A DNA stretch of 64,000 nt from an uncultured Paracoccaceae bacterium (lineage in GTDB: Bacteria; Pseudomonadota; Alphaproteobacteria; Rhodobacterales; Rhodobacteraceae): NCBI GenBank assembly GCA_947503925.1, contig CANNFQ010000001.1, positions 124,001-188,000 on the forward strand, read 5' to 3'. The notes beneath the pieces are model-generated. The model worked only from the letters and a program-made list of their open reading frames with translations, made no database searches and was not told the origin of the DNA. How positions within the stretch are numbered: the stretch's first letter is position 1; every line of letters starts with the position of its first letter. A program made the position numbers and the translations under genes. Positions 26,294 through 35,640 of this stretch are shown in pieces.

Positions 26294-26689
26294 TTATTCG
26301 TCGACGTCATCCATATCTGCCTGACCAGTGAGCTTGCGCCGCACGATGGACCAGGACAGCCCAATCGCCAGAACCAGCGAAAGCGTGACGATGGCGATCC
26401 AGGTATTCACGGTCGGATTGTCCAGATTGATCAACCCCTGATCAAACAGTACCCAGATCAAAGTGCCCACAATCGCCACGATCAACAGCATGCCGAATAT
26501 GCCGATGGATCGCAGCGTGGCGCGCAGATAGATAATGTAGCCCACAAACAGAACTAGCCCAAACAGAACGGTGAGCGACAGGCTAGTTTCGAAATTTGCC
26601 ATGCTCCAGCGCACAAAATTCCACTCGGTTGGATTATAGGTGGCGGCCAGCAGGACAAAGGCAAAGATCCAGCGGATGACGAAACCCAT
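26294..26689 (-). CDS. Four-helix inner membrane protein (DUF6524-like)
   Basis: The 131-residue protein starts at the ATG at 26689, preceded by AGAGAGAATTGTC; the longer frame from 26779 would run into the purA promoter region. It starts [20 protein letters not shown] and has four hydrophobic helices with [11 protein letters not shown] in the first loop. The C-terminus is charged. I recall this as a conserved protein of unknown function in alphaproteobacteria, often annotated DUF6524, but no role is known to me. It is divergent from purA. Confidence 0.75.
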   Translation of the reverse strand: MGFVIRWIFAFVLLAATYNPTEWNFVRWSMANFETSLSLTVLFGLVLFVGYIIYLRATLRSIGIFGMLLIVAIVGTLIWVLFDQGLINLDNPTVNTWIAIVTLSLVLAIGLSWSIVRRKLTGQADMDDVDE

Positions 26690-26821
26690 GACAATTCTCT
26701 CTTCTTCGTGTTCGGGGCGGACAATGGCGGTGCCGCCCCATACAGGCAAGCCAAATTTAGCGGTTTCGCCCCTTGGCACGCGACGCTATACGCCACGTCG
26801 GAGATCGAAAGGACAGGTCAT

Positions 26822-28117
26822 ATGGCAAATGTGGTGGTCGTTGGCGCCCAATGGGGTGACGAAGGCAAAGGCAAGATCGTGGATTGGCTGTCAGAGCGGG
26901 CCGATGTGATTGCCCGGTTTCAGGGTGGCCATAACGCAGGTCATACCTTGGTCATCGATGGAAAAGTCTACAAGCTGAACGCTTTGCCGTCGGGCGTGGT
27001 GCGTGGTGGGAAACTGTCTGTCATCGGTAATGGCGTTGTCCTCGACCCTTGGCACCTGACCGAAGAGATCGCCCGTATCCGGCAGGACGGGGTCGAAATC
27101 ACGCCAGAGACATTGATGATCGCCGAGAACACGCCGCTGATTCTGCCCATTCATGGTGAGCTTGACCGGGCCCGCGAAGAGGCCGCATTGCGGGGCACCA
27201 AGATCGGCACAACGGGCCGTGGCATTGGGCCAGCATATGAAGATAAGGTCGGGCGTCGTTCAGTGCGCGTTGCTGATCTGGCTGATCCCGCCACATTGGA
27301 GGCGCGGGTGGATCGCGCCTTGCAACACCATGATCCGTTGCGCAAGGGTCTGGGCATTGCCCCCGTGGACCGCGATGCGCTGCTGGCACAGCTGCGTGAG
27401 ATTGCGCAGGATATCCTGCCCTATGCTGCACCCGTCTGGAAAGTGCTGAACGAGAAACGCAAGGCGGGCAAACGTATTTTATTTGAAGGGGCGCAAGGCG
27501 CGTTGCTGGACATTGATTTTGGCACCTATCCTTTTGTGACCTCGTCCAACGTGATTGCCGGGCAGGCGGCGACAGGTGTGGGGATTGGCCCGACCTCCAT
27601 CGACTATGTGCTGGGCATTGTGAAAGCCTATACAACCCGTGTTGGCGAAGGGCCGTTCCCGACCGAGCTGGATGATGATGACGGGCAGCGGTTGGGCGAG
27701 CGGGGCCATGAGTTCGGCACTGTGACCGGCCGCAAGCGGCGCTGTGGATGGTTTGATGCAGCCCTTGTACGCCAGACTTGCGCCACATCCGGCGTGACAG
27801 GCATATCCCTGACCAAGCTGGATGTGCTGGACGGGTTCGAGACGCTGAAAATCTGCGTGGGCTATGAACTGGATGGCAACGCAATGGATTATCTGCCGAT
27901 TGCCGCCGATCAGCAAGCGCGCTGCACCCCGATCTACGAAGAGATTGCGGGTTGGTCTGAATCGACCGAAGGGGCGCGCAGCTGGGCCGATCTGCCCGCG
28001 CAGGCGATCAAATATGTGCGCCGCATCGAAGAGTTGATCGATTGCCCCGTTGCCCTAGTTTCCACATCACCGGAACGGGAAGATACCATTCTGGTCACTG
28101 ATCCGTTCGCTGACTGA
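26822..28117 (+). CDS. purA: Adenylosuccinate synthetase
   Basis: The 431-residue enzyme links IMP and aspartate with GTP in AMP synthesis. The ATG at 26822 has GAAAGGACAGGTC upstream, and the protein begins [20 protein letters not shown], the family signature. Further motifs are [49 protein letters not shown] and the late [13 protein letters not shown] small DUF2842 gene follows 8 bases later. Confidence 0.97.
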   Translation: MANVVVVGAQWGDEGKGKIVDWLSERADVIARFQGGHNAGHTLVIDGKVYKLNALPSGVVRGGKLSVIGNGVVLDPWHLTEEIARIRQDGVEITPETLMIAENTPLILPIHGELDRAREEAALRGTKIGTTGRGIGPAYEDKVGRRSVRVADLADPATLEARVDRALQHHDPLRKGLGIAPVDRDALLAQLREIAQDILPYAAPVWKVLNEKRKAGKRILFEGAQGALLDIDFGTYPFVTSSNVIAGQAATGVGIGPTSIDYVLGIVKAYTTRVGEGPFPTELDDDDGQRLGERGHEFGTVTGRKRRCGWFDAALVRQTCATSGVTGISLTKLDVLDGFETLKICVGYELDGNAMDYLPIAADQQARCTPIYEEIAGWSESTEGARSWADLPAQAIKYVRRIEELIDCPVALVSTSPEREDTILVTDPFAD

Positions 28118-28125
28118 GGGGCATC

Positions 28126-28341
28126 ATGGGCTATAAAGCACGTAAACGTCTGGCGCTTTTTGTGCTGGTGGTGGGGCTGCCCGCCTATATCGTGCTGGCC
28201 GTCACGGTCATGAGCGAGGCGGGGCGGTTTCCTCTGGTGATTGAATTGCTGATCTATGTCGCGCTTGGCGTTGGCTGGGCTTTCCCATTGAAATGGGTGT
28301 TCAAAGGGATCGGGCAACCGGACCCGGATCAAAAGCCCTGA
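28126..28341 (+). CDS. DUF2842 small membrane protein
   Basis: The 71-residue protein has two hydrophobic helices (LALFVLVVGLPAYIVLAVTV and LVIELLIYVALGVGWAFPL). It starts MGYKARKRLALF and contains the VGWAFPLKWVFKGIGQPDP end typical of DUF2842. It is probably co-transcribed with purA and followed by a strong terminator. The function is unknown. Confidence 0.85.
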   Translation: MGYKARKRLALFVLVVGLPAYIVLAVTVMSEAGRFPLVIELLIYVALGVGWAFPLKWVFKGIGQPDPDQKP

Positions 28342-28426
28342 CCAAAAGGAGCGGGCCAGCGGCCCGCACATGATGTTTTGTTTGGCGCTTGATTGCGGGC
28401 GCTGCGTGTACGCCCAGCAACAAACA

Positions 28427-28453
28427 AAAAGGCGGGGTTTTGCCCCGCCTTTT
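28427..28453. terminator. Bidirectional rho-independent terminator
   Basis: AAAAGGCGGGG (28427-28437) pairs with CCCCGCCTTTT (28443-28453) around a five-base loop. The A/T flanks give a U tract on both strands, serving purA-DUF2842 from the left and the acidic protein gene from the right. Confidence 0.9.
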
Positions 28454-28476
28454 GTTCATTTTCGTCTGCTCGATGG

Positions 28477-30294
28477 TTAGCCTTGCGCGGCCTTATCGGC
28501 GGGGCGGAACCTGGTATCCTCTGACACCTGAAAGCGCCCGTTATTAAGCTTGATGATCCGGCTTTGCCGCAACAACCGCCCGAAAGAGCGCAACCCATCT
28601 TCGCGGGTGAATGTGTCGGCGGCGGCAAGTTGCACTTTCTTCATGACCTGTGGCCGTGAGAAATCATCGTCACCTTCGACAAAGGCGATGTAGGCGGCAG
28701 CGGCTTCGAGCAAATCACCAAGTTCCGTGGCACCTTGCGTTTCGGCAAATTCAGCAAAACCGGCAGTGGGGGTTTGATCCCCTTCTTTGACAGAGGCGAT
28801 CTGGCGCAGCCGGTCTGCGGGATTTGCGGGTGTATCCTCGATCCGTTGTTCGGCCACGAGCTTTAGTGGGATGGCTGCGGGCTTGTCTTCTGCGTCATCC
28901 TCTTCGCGGACGGCCTCATCGAGGTCCTCACGAAACGCGTCTTGTGGATCGGTATCCTCCTCAGCATCGCCCAATTGGCGCGCAGCTTCGGTGGCTGCGA
29001 CAGCGGCCTTGAGCTGTGCGAAGGCATCCCGATGCCGTCGCCCTTCCGGTTCATTCAGCCGTTGATCGGCTTGTGACATGATCCGCGACATCGCATCATC
29101 ATCATTTTCCGGCAGTTTAGCCCGTTTGGACTGGTTCAAGCGCCTTATGCTTGGCTCTTGATCGTCTTCTGTCTCGGCATCAGCGACATCATTTGCCTCA
29201 AGCGTGACATCGGCCTCTTCTTCTGGCGCGATATCGGGGTCGTGATCATCCGTTGCTACCTCTTCGGCCTCTTCGGACCCATCTTCACCTGACAGGACCA
29301 GAGGTGCGTCATCGTTCTTGAACTCAAAACCATCAACGATGTCATCGGTGGGCGGTGTGTCATCTTCCGATTTTCCGGTCAGCGCGGCCAGACGATCTGT
29401 GACACTGCCTGTTGGGCCAGACCCCTCTGCCTGTGGCGGGGGCGCGCCGCGGTTTGCGGGCGGCACCCGGCCGACCAATGCTCTGATCCGCTCCAGCTTG
29501 GCAGCAACGCTGTCGCTGTCCTCAGATGCGTCGCGGGCGGCGGCGGGGTCGTAGAATGGGGCGTCGTCCTGTGACGGCTCCTCTGCGGCGGGTTCTGCTT
29601 CTGCTTCCTCGGCCTCTTCGGCTTCGGCGCTGATTTCTTCGTCATCCCAATCAGCTTCAACAGGCGCAGCATCTTCTGCGAACGCGTCTTCGGGCAGCGG
29701 ATCGGCATCCTGGGCCTCGAAATCGGCCGTCTCGGCCTCGTCTTCCTCTGCAGCCGCTTCGGCAAGCGCTTCGGTATGATAGTCATCGTCACTTTCGAAG
29801 TCAGAGATCATTTCGACTGGGGATTCTTCGACCTCTTCCACCTCTTCGGCGGTCAGCGGTTCATTGTCATCCTCGTCAACTGCCTCTTCGAACTCAGCCT
29901 CTTCGGCAGACGCATCATCCTCCTCTGCCAGGACATCATCAGCGTCTTCGTCGGCCTCTGCAAAATCCTCCGGGGCCGGTGTGGCAAGCGCGTCGCGTAG
30001 GTTTGCGATCCCCGTGTCTTCGTCCTGCTCTATCACGGGCTTGGGTACGCGCAGGCTGACGGCACCGGCAACGGTTGTCACTTCGACAGGGGCGGCATCT
30101 TCTTCTTGGGTCAATTCTGCCAAGGCGTCGACGTCGGGGGCCTGCGGGTCCATGTCCATGAAACGATCATGGCCTGCCAGTTCGTGAAAATACGACACAA
30201 CAGCCTTCATCGTTTCGACAGAGTCGTCAAACCCCTCAAGGCGGCACGAAAACGTCCCGTATGACACACTCAACACCTTGTTACTCTCGCCCAT
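28477..30294 (-). CDS. Large, extremely acidic protein with conserved ends, unknown function
   Basis: The 605-residue protein has three parts. Residues 1-45 are well-ordered (VLSVSYGTFSCRLEGFDDSV). The middle, about residues 70-430, is dominated by Glu, Asp and Ala with low complexity, mostly lacking hydrophobic clusters and probably disordered. The last 100 residues form a folded, more basic C-terminus (FTREDGLRSFGRLLRQSRII, then NNGRFQVSEDTRFRP). I recall homologues in Rhodobacteraceae annotated variously and without experimental basis. There is no signal peptide. The ordered ends joined by an acidic linker suggest a scaffold or nucleic-acid mimic, but that is a guess. It is divergent from thiN. 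Confidence 0.75.
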   Translation of the reverse strand: MGESNKVLSVSYGTFSCRLEGFDDSVETMKAVVSYFHELAGHDRFMDMDPQAPDVDALAELTQEEDAAPVEVTTVAGAVSLRVPKPVIEQDEDTGIANLRDALATPAPEDFAEADEDADDVLAEEDDASAEEAEFEEAVDEDDNEPLTAEEVEEVEESPVEMISDFESDDDYHTEALAEAAAEEDEAETADFEAQDADPLPEDAFAEDAAPVEADWDDEEISAEAEEAEEAEAEPAAEEPSQDDAPFYDPAAARDASEDSDSVAAKLERIRALVGRVPPANRGAPPPQAEGSGPTGSVTDRLAALTGKSEDDTPPTDDIVDGFEFKNDDAPLVLSGEDGSEEAEEVATDDHDPDIAPEEEADVTLEANDVADAETEDDQEPSIRRLNQSKRAKLPENDDDAMSRIMSQADQRLNEPEGRRHRDAFAQLKAAVAATEAARQLGDAEEDTDPQDAFREDLDEAVREEDDAEDKPAAIPLKLVAEQRIEDTPANPADRLRQIASVKEGDQTPTAGFAEFAETQGATELGDLLEAAAAYIAFVEGDDDFSRPQVMKKVQLAAADTFTREDGLRSFGRLLRQSRIIKLNNGRFQVSEDTRFRPADKAAQG

Positions 30295-30429
30295 ATTCGT
30301 TCCGCTCTTTCATCTATTGGCAGCAGTTTGCTGGACAGACATTCATTCTTAACTCAGAACAGCATGACGGTGCATTCGGGATCATTTTGTGACCGTTTTA
30401 GGGAATGTTTGTGAATAGAGGTAAATAAA

Positions 30430-31095
30430 GTGGCAATCGGCGGTATTGTTTCGATAGATGATATAGTCGGTCTGATCGGCGGCGCAAGCATTCATCCGGA
30501 AGATATCGCTGGAATTTTTCCTTTTATTGACAAATACATAGCCGTCGATGGCGGGGCAGATCACTTGTTGAAGGCGAAAAAAGTGCCCGAAGCGGTGATC
30601 GGCGACCTCGATTCCCTGTCTGATCATGCGCGTGCCACATTTGCCGATCGCCTTTGCCACATTTCAGATCAATCCACGACCGATTTTGAAAAGGCAATCA
30701 TGCATTTGCGGGCACGGGCAATGATCGCGCTGGGCTTTACCGGCGGGCGCATGGATCATGTGCTGTCCGTGCTGAACGTGTTGACGCGTTATCCCGACAG
30801 GCGGGTGATCCTGACGGATGCGCATGATGTCAGTTTTCTGGGGGGGCAGGGACAAACCATGTTGCATATGCCGCCCGGTACCCGGTTGTCTGTGATGCCG
30901 CTTGATACGGCGCGGGTCAGCTTGCGCGGTGTTGTCTGGCCTTTCGAAGATATGCAGATGCATCCGGGTGGGTTTGTCAGCCCGTCCAATGCCGTTGCGG
31001 ATGATCCGGTGCGGATTGATGTGCAAGGGCCAGTTCTGGTTACTCTGCCACGGGCGCATCTTGCGGCAGCCTTGAAAGCTGTCGTTCCCGCATGA
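30430..31095 (+). CDS. thiN: Thiamine pyrophosphokinase
   Basis: The 221-residue protein starts with GTG at 30430, GAGGTAA lying 5 bases upstream. It shows the thiamine pyrophosphokinase motifs YIAVDGGADHLLKA, AVIGDLDSLSDHAR, SDQSTTDFEKAIMHL and GFTGGRMDHVLSVLNVL. It converts thiamine to thiamine diphosphate using ATP. The 3' end overlaps the convergent DMT transporter gene by 56 bases. No thiamine riboswitch is seen upstream. Confidence 0.92.
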   Translation: MAIGGIVSIDDIVGLIGGASIHPEDIAGIFPFIDKYIAVDGGADHLLKAKKVPEAVIGDLDSLSDHARATFADRLCHISDQSTTDFEKAIMHLRARAMIALGFTGGRMDHVLSVLNVLTRYPDRRVILTDAHDVSFLGGQGQTMLHMPPGTRLSVMPLDTARVSLRGVVWPFEDMQMHPGGFVSPSNAVADDPVRIDVQGPVLVTLPRAHLAAALKAVVPA

Positions 31096-31945
31096 TGATG
31101 TAAAGACCGGCACCGATGGTAATACATATCCCGATGGCAGCCAGCCCATTGGGCAGATCAGAAAAGATCACCCAGCCGATGGCGGTGCCAAACGGGATTT
31201 CAAGATATTGCATCGGCGCGAGGGTGGATGCGGGTGCAAAACGCAAGCTCCAAGTCATGAACAGATGCGCTACGGTGCCAATCACCCCAAGCGCCAGCAG
31301 CAGCCAGATGGTGCCCGGTGTCACGCTGAGAAACCCCGGTTCGCTGGGCGTCAGAAAGATCACAGGCAGCAAGACAAGCGTTGCCTGGATCCCGCTGATC
31401 GCCTGCAATTTGATCGGATCCACGGCCCGGGCGATCTTGCGGGTGACCATCATGAACAGAGCAAACACCACAGCGACCCCAAGCGGCAAAAGGGCAGGGT
31501 AGCCCACTTCGACAAAGTTTGGTTGGATCACCAAAAGGGTGCCGATAAAGCCAACCAGACAGGCCATCATTCGCTGCAACCCCACCTCTTCGCCCATGAC
31601 GAAATGTCCCAGAAGCAACATGATGAACGGCATGACAAAGGCGATGGCCAGCGCATCGGCCAATGGCAGATAGCGCAACGCGGTGAACATCAAACCAATG
31701 CCCAGAACATGCAGGAAAGTGCGCGCCATCGTCCATCCCATTACGCCTTGCGGTAGGCCCAGACCCTGTTTGCCGATGATCACAAGCGGTAGCAGGATGA
31801 TCCATTGCACGCCAAAGCGGACCAGCAGTAGCATCCCCAATGCGACGGCCCCGCCCAACAGCTTTGCGATACTGTCCCCCAACGGGGCCAGCACACAAAA
31901 TGCGAGCATCAAAAGCACGCCAAGAAATGGACGATCAGCCGACAT
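31040..31945 (-). CDS. DMT superfamily (EamA) transporter
   Basis: The 301-residue protein has ten predicted hydrophobic helices arranged as two EamA repeats. Examples are FLGVLLMLAFCVLAPLGDSI at the N-terminus and the second-repeat LAPMQYLEIPFGTAIGWVIF. These exporters and importers move small metabolites such as amino acids, or S-adenosylmethionine-like compounds. The substrate is unknown. Its last 18 codons overlap thiN on the opposite strand. Confidence 0.88.
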   Translation of the reverse strand: MSADRPFLGVLLMLAFCVLAPLGDSIAKLLGGAVALGMLLLVRFGVQWIILLPLVIIGKQGLGLPQGVMGWTMARTFLHVLGIGLMFTALRYLPLADALAIAFVMPFIMLLLGHFVMGEEVGLQRMMACLVGFIGTLLVIQPNFVEVGYPALLPLGVAVVFALFMMVTRKIARAVDPIKLQAISGIQATLVLLPVIFLTPSEPGFLSVTPGTIWLLLALGVIGTVAHLFMTWSLRFAPASTLAPMQYLEIPFGTAIGWVIFSDLPNGLAAIGICITIGAGLYIIMRERQLSRLPQDAPVAE

Positions 31946-32154
31946 TGGGCGACCCTAGTGGAGCATGGATGGCGCGACAATGGCTCGGCTGACATTCAGC
32001 ATTCGACGCAATTTGGAAACAATGATGAAAAATTGGGCGATTTGTGCTATGATATGCGAACGGATCGGGTGCGTGTATTTTCTGCCCCTCATGCGTTCAT
32101 TGAAGATACAGCATTTGAGAAACATAACGCATTAACTTTAAAAGGAAATTCTTT

Positions 32155-33165
32155 ATGGTTACGCAAGATCGTGTTGAAAGCCTCAAGAAGCAGGGCCGCT
32201 ATATCGAAGTCGCCACACCCGGTGATGAGGATCTGGGCCCGCTGAAGCTGCTGCCTGGCACATGGGAAAATACCGGTGATTTCGACGGGCGCGGCTGGAA
32301 CATGATTGCCCTGCCATTCGCACAGGAAGGGCACCCGATAAACTACCGGGTGCTGGTAAACCAGTATAATGAAAAGCTGAAATTTTCGCTCGTGGACAAG
32401 GGCGTGCCCAATCGCGGTATCGAAGTAGGGGACCCGACCGACAATACTGACCAGTTTGTTGTCACACTGGATTATGAACAGGGGATTGTGCAAAAAAAGG
32501 CGGCGGATTTCCCGGCCACCGATCTGGCAGGTGCGCCTAACCTGGCGATCCATCACGAACCCGGGCTGTGGCTGCATATGCTCAATCGGCGGACCGATAA
32601 TCTCGATATTGCGCGGCTGGGCACGATCCCGCATGGTGATAGCGCACTGGCGCTGGGTGAAAGCCAAATCATGGATGGCGCGCCCGTCGTGCCGGATATC
32701 AGTGGCCTGCCCATTGGCGTGCCGGATGACTTGGACAGTTTCTATCTGTCGCCCTACAAGCATTTTGACGACAACCCGTTCAAGGGCGATGTCACCGCAG
32801 CGGGTTTCCCCGGGTTCAACCCGGTATCGCCAAATGATCTGCTGAAATTCCCGTTGCCCGGCACGATCAAGCGGACAACGGTGCTGCACGTCACCACAGG
32901 GATACAGGACGCGCGGATCGCAAATATTCCCTTCATCGTCAAACAGGCGAATGCAACGGATATGGAATCGACCTTCTGGATCGTTGAGACCGAGGTGGAC
33001 GGGCAGGAAAAACTGATCCTGATGTATACCCAGACCGTGATGCTTGATTTCTTCAAGCGGCGCGACGGGCAGGACGGGCTGATCCGGTGGCCGCATGTCA
33101 GTATCAACGTGATGGAAAAGGTGGCCGAACCCGATCGCGGTAGCTATCAGATGCCATCTGTTTGA
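32155..33165 (+). CDS. Nitrobindin-like/FABP-type conserved protein, possibly heme binding
   Basis: The 336-residue soluble protein has AAAAGGAAATTC before its ATG. The segment LGPLKLLPGTWEN is typical of lipocalin/nitrobindin-like beta barrels, and other conserved-looking blocks are NIPFIVKQANATDMESTFW and RWPHVSINVM. I recall similar proteins annotated as heme-binding or FABP family. His-rich segments (IHHEPGLWLHM, IPHGDSALALGE) could provide ligands. No signal peptide is seen. The exact function is unproven. Confidence 0.6.
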   Translation: MVTQDRVESLKKQGRYIEVATPGDEDLGPLKLLPGTWENTGDFDGRGWNMIALPFAQEGHPINYRVLVNQYNEKLKFSLVDKGVPNRGIEVGDPTDNTDQFVVTLDYEQGIVQKKAADFPATDLAGAPNLAIHHEPGLWLHMLNRRTDNLDIARLGTIPHGDSALALGESQIMDGAPVVPDISGLPIGVPDDLDSFYLSPYKHFDDNPFKGDVTAAGFPGFNPVSPNDLLKFPLPGTIKRTTVLHVTTGIQDARIANIPFIVKQANATDMESTFWIVETEVDGQEKLILMYTQTVMLDFFKRRDGQDGLIRWPHVSINVMEKVAEPDRGSYQMPSV

Positions 33166-33200
33166 TCAGCGGATCATTGAATTGGGTCGATCGTGATCTG

Positions 33201-33231
33201 AGGCGGCGTGATGCAAATGCAGACGCCGCCT
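33201..33231. terminator. Hairpin between convergent genes, probable terminator
   Basis: AGGCGGCGT (33201-33209) pairs perfectly with ACGCCGCCT (33223-33231) around a 13-base loop. It lies between the heme-binding-like gene and kduI, which converge, but lacks a T tract. Confidence 0.55.
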
Positions 33232-33239
33232 GACCCGGC

Positions 33240-34067
33240 CTATCGCAGGTCACCCATCGCGACCATGTCCATATCGGCGAAGTCCACATTGTCACCGGCC
33301 ATCGTCCAGCAGAATGTGTAGGCCGCCGTGCCCGCCCCGCAATGGATTGACCAAGGTGGTGATATCACGGCCTCTTCATTTGCCATGACAAGGTGGCGGG
33401 TCTCATCCGGGGCGCCCATAAAGTGAAAGACGCGCGCATCTTCGGGAATGTCGAAATAAAGATATGCCTCCATCCGGCGGTCATGCAGATGGGCGGGCAT
33501 CGTGTTCCAAAGCGACCCGGGGGCAAACTGCGTGTAACCCATCAAGAGCTGGCAGGTTTCGCAGACATCGGGGTGCAGAAACTGGATGATCACCCGTTCA
33601 TTGGCTGTTTCGCGACTGCCAAGCTCAACTCGGCGGGCATCCTTGAGCTTGATCAGCTTTGTCGGGCAAGGCCGGTGCGCGGGCGATGACGTAACATAGA
33701 AACGCCCCTGACCAGAAAATGTTACCGGTCCCGCGCCCATGCCGATGTAAAGCAATTCTCCGGTCTCTAAAGTGTGGATCTCGCTATCTACCGCGACCAT
33801 GCCTGTCCCGCCGATATTCAGGATGCCCATTTCGCGACGGTCCAGAAAGCCGGGCGTGCCGGTCTCATCCATATGATCCAGCGTTAGTGGTCCGTTTGCT
33901 GGCACCGCAGAGCCAAGGATAAGGCGGTCATAATGGGTGTAGACCAGATTGATCTCATCGTTGGCAAACAGTTCATCCTTGTGGAAATGCTCGCGCAGCC
34001 CGTCTGTATCCAGTGATTTGGCCGTGACAGGATCAATGGCGTAGCGAGTTTCGGTCTTGAGTGTCAT
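33240..34067 (-). CDS. kduI: 5-dehydro-4-deoxy-D-glucuronate isomerase
   Basis: The 275-residue protein from the ATG at 34067 belongs to the KduI cupin family. Zinc ligands fit His193, His195 and Glu200 in PAHLHDRRMEAYLYFD, and His242 in SIHCGAGTAAY. GIGAGPVTFSGQG-like and RRMEAYLYF motifs are conserved; here the first reads GMGAGPVTFSGQG. It isomerises DEH (4-deoxy-L-erythro-5-hexoseulose uronate) to 3-deoxy-D-glycero-2,5-hexodiulosonate, the substrate of KduD, encoded at 50063. A GntR-type operator lies 84 bases upstream. Confidence 0.95.
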   Translation of the reverse strand: MTLKTETRYAIDPVTAKSLDTDGLREHFHKDELFANDEINLVYTHYDRLILGSAVPANGPLTLDHMDETGTPGFLDRREMGILNIGGTGMVAVDSEIHTLETGELLYIGMGAGPVTFSGQGRFYVTSSPAHRPCPTKLIKLKDARRVELGSRETANERVIIQFLHPDVCETCQLLMGYTQFAPGSLWNTMPAHLHDRRMEAYLYFDIPEDARVFHFMGAPDETRHLVMANEEAVISPPWSIHCGAGTAAYTFCWTMAGDNVDFADMDMVAMGDLR

Positions 34068-34150
34068 GGCATGTCCTTTGGGCTGAGAGATATGGGGTGA
34101 CGGGCGGGCCGCCGCCGCTTGGCGTCCCTTTATCAGCAAAAAGAGATATT

Positions 34151-34162
34151 CTAGTATACTAG
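34151..34162. promoter_or_regulatory. GntR-type operator CTAGTATACTAG upstream of kduI
   Basis: This is a perfect 12-base palindrome in the promoter region of kduI. It matches the sites at 47809-47820, 47842-47853 and 35651-35663 (common core ATACTAG). The likely binders are the two GntR/FCD regulators encoded at 34824 and 47906. Confidence 0.75.
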
Positions 34163-34258
34163 TTTTGTCAAATGGTTTTCATGACCGCGCCGAAGCCGCA
34201 AAACCGCACTCTGCGAGAGCGCGCCAGATCGTCGGATGCAGCGAAATGGACATGCAGC

Positions 34259-34777
34259 CTATGCTGTTCCGCGCACGGGCCGGTCGTTCTGGATATTGAA
34301 GATCATACCATCCAAAAGCTCTTCCAGATCGGGGCGCGCAGCCGGACCGTTCGAGATATCAACAAGCATCAATGTGCCGTCAGGACGGATCGCAAATGCG
34401 CCCGGCTCGGCAAAATTTTCAGTGGTTTCGGCGTCCGAAAGCGGCTTTGATACATAAAGTCCAAGGGCACGCATCTGTGCCTCTGTAAGACCATAGCAAA
34501 GATCGAAACCCCAGCCGAATTCTTTCTGATCCGCCGCCGCCTTTTCGGCACTGTCAGCGGAGGCGACAATGATATCCATATGCGCCGTCCAATCGGGCAG
34601 GACCGCGTTCAATTTGTTCAGAAAACGTTTGCAGCGCGGGCAGTGGCGGCCACGATAGACAAAAAACATCGTCCATCTGTCTTTGACCCCACCGATCATG
34701 CGATCCTGCGCGATACCGACCATGGGAAGTGTTATTGGTTCAACGGCGTTACCGACCAGCGGCTTGGTATCTGTCAT
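34259..34777 (-). CDS. Peroxiredoxin-like thioredoxin-fold protein
   Basis: The 172-residue protein has a redoxin fold. Residues near 46-55 read RGRHCPRCKRFLN, a CxxC active site, and the body matches AhpC/TSA-like domains (VASADSAEKAAADQKEFGWG). A later NFAEPGAFAIRPDGTLMLVD strand is typical. It probably acts as a thiol peroxidase or disulfide reductase in the cytoplasm. It sits between kduI and a GntR gene on the same strand; its link to uronate metabolism is unclear. Confidence 0.75.
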   Translation of the reverse strand: MTDTKPLVGNAVEPITLPMVGIAQDRMIGGVKDRWTMFFVYRGRHCPRCKRFLNKLNAVLPDWTAHMDIIVASADSAEKAAADQKEFGWGFDLCYGLTEAQMRALGLYVSKPLSDAETTENFAEPGAFAIRPDGTLMLVDISNGPAARPDLEELLDGMIFNIQNDRPVRGTA

Positions 34778-34823
34778 TTGTCATCCTTTCTGACCTTTTG
34801 GTGTTGAAACCCAAACGCTCTAT

Positions 34824-35504
34824 TCATTGGAAGTAATCGGTATGTGTCTGATGTATTTCGGAAATTGTTGCGTCTAACCGGCTGAGATGTCGACGCGTCA
34901 GCGCCCGTGCGTCCTGGGTGGAACGGCGGGCCAGCGCATCTGCGAGGGCGCGGTGATCGTCCAAAACATCCGTGATCCTTTTATCGTTTGAGAGGCTTAG
35001 AACGCAAAGGCGATCAACGTTGCGCTTGCAACGCTCGATGGTTTCAAAGGCCATCGGCAAACCCGACATTTCGCATATCAGCTGATGAAACCCATAATCA
35101 AGCACATGAAACCGGATCGTATCGCCGTCGTTCAAGGCGTGTGACTGATCTGTCAGGTTTTGGGTCAACCGGTCAACGCGGGTGTGATCCCATATGGCGC
35201 AGGCCCGTTCCATCACCTCCAATTCCACTGCCATGCGCACGAAACGCGTGTTTGAAATCTCTGGCAGCGAAAACCGGCGGACAACGGTGGCGCGTTGCGG
35301 GCGAATCTCCAACAGCTCTAGGTTATGGAGCCGCCGAAAAGCATCGCGGGCCGGTTGGCGCGAAACGCCAAAGCGACGCGCGACATCAGCCTCGGATATT
35401 TTGGAACCGGGCAGAATAACCAGCGTCGCGATTTCTTCGTGCAGCTTTTCAAAAACTAAATCCGCTGTCGATTTCGACCCAGTGTTGATCAATGTGTCGT
35501 GCAT
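34824..35504 (-). CDS. GntR/FCD-family regulator of the uronate locus (paralogue 2)
   Basis: The 226-residue protein has an N-terminal GntR winged helix (LVILPGSKISEADVARRFGV, then SRQPARDAFRRLHNLELL) and a C-terminal FCD domain (FHVLDYGFHQLICEMSG with the metal-binding Asp/His pattern; HRALADALARR). The recognition helix is almost identical to that of the regulator at 47906 (FGVSRQPxRDAFxRL and IRPQRATxVRRFS), so both may bind the same operator. It is divergent from the TRAP operon, whose promoter carries one copy of the site. Confidence 0.92.
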   Translation of the reverse strand: MHDTLINTGSKSTADLVFEKLHEEIATLVILPGSKISEADVARRFGVSRQPARDAFRRLHNLELLEIRPQRATVVRRFSLPEISNTRFVRMAVELEVMERACAIWDHTRVDRLTQNLTDQSHALNDGDTIRFHVLDYGFHQLICEMSGLPMAFETIERCKRNVDRLCVLSLSNDKRITDVLDDHRALADALARRSTQDARALTRRHLSRLDATISEIHQTHTDYFQ

Positions 35505-35640
35505 TTCCTCTTGCTCCCCGATGGGCCGTCAGATTCGGTTTTCGGCCCCTGTTATCGCAAGGGCAGGGGCACATCACGCCGCCGCCCAAGTCCTGCGAAC
35601 CTGTCGTTCACATCACCAAAATAAGCAAAATACAACTCAC

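Noticed and set aside
27099..27884. Minus-strand frame of 261 codons inside purA
   Set aside because: The translation is Arg/Ser/Pro/His rich and lies fully within a certain purA gene.
29379..29792. Lysine/arginine-rich minus-strand frame within the acidic protein gene
   Set aside because: It is the out-of-frame translation of the low-complexity acidic region and has no independent start signal.
32089..33096. Minus-strand frame of 335 codons opposite the nitrobindin-like gene
   Set aside because: The plus strand encodes the conserved PGTWEN-type protein with a proper ribosome-binding site; the opposite frame is a codon-bias shadow.
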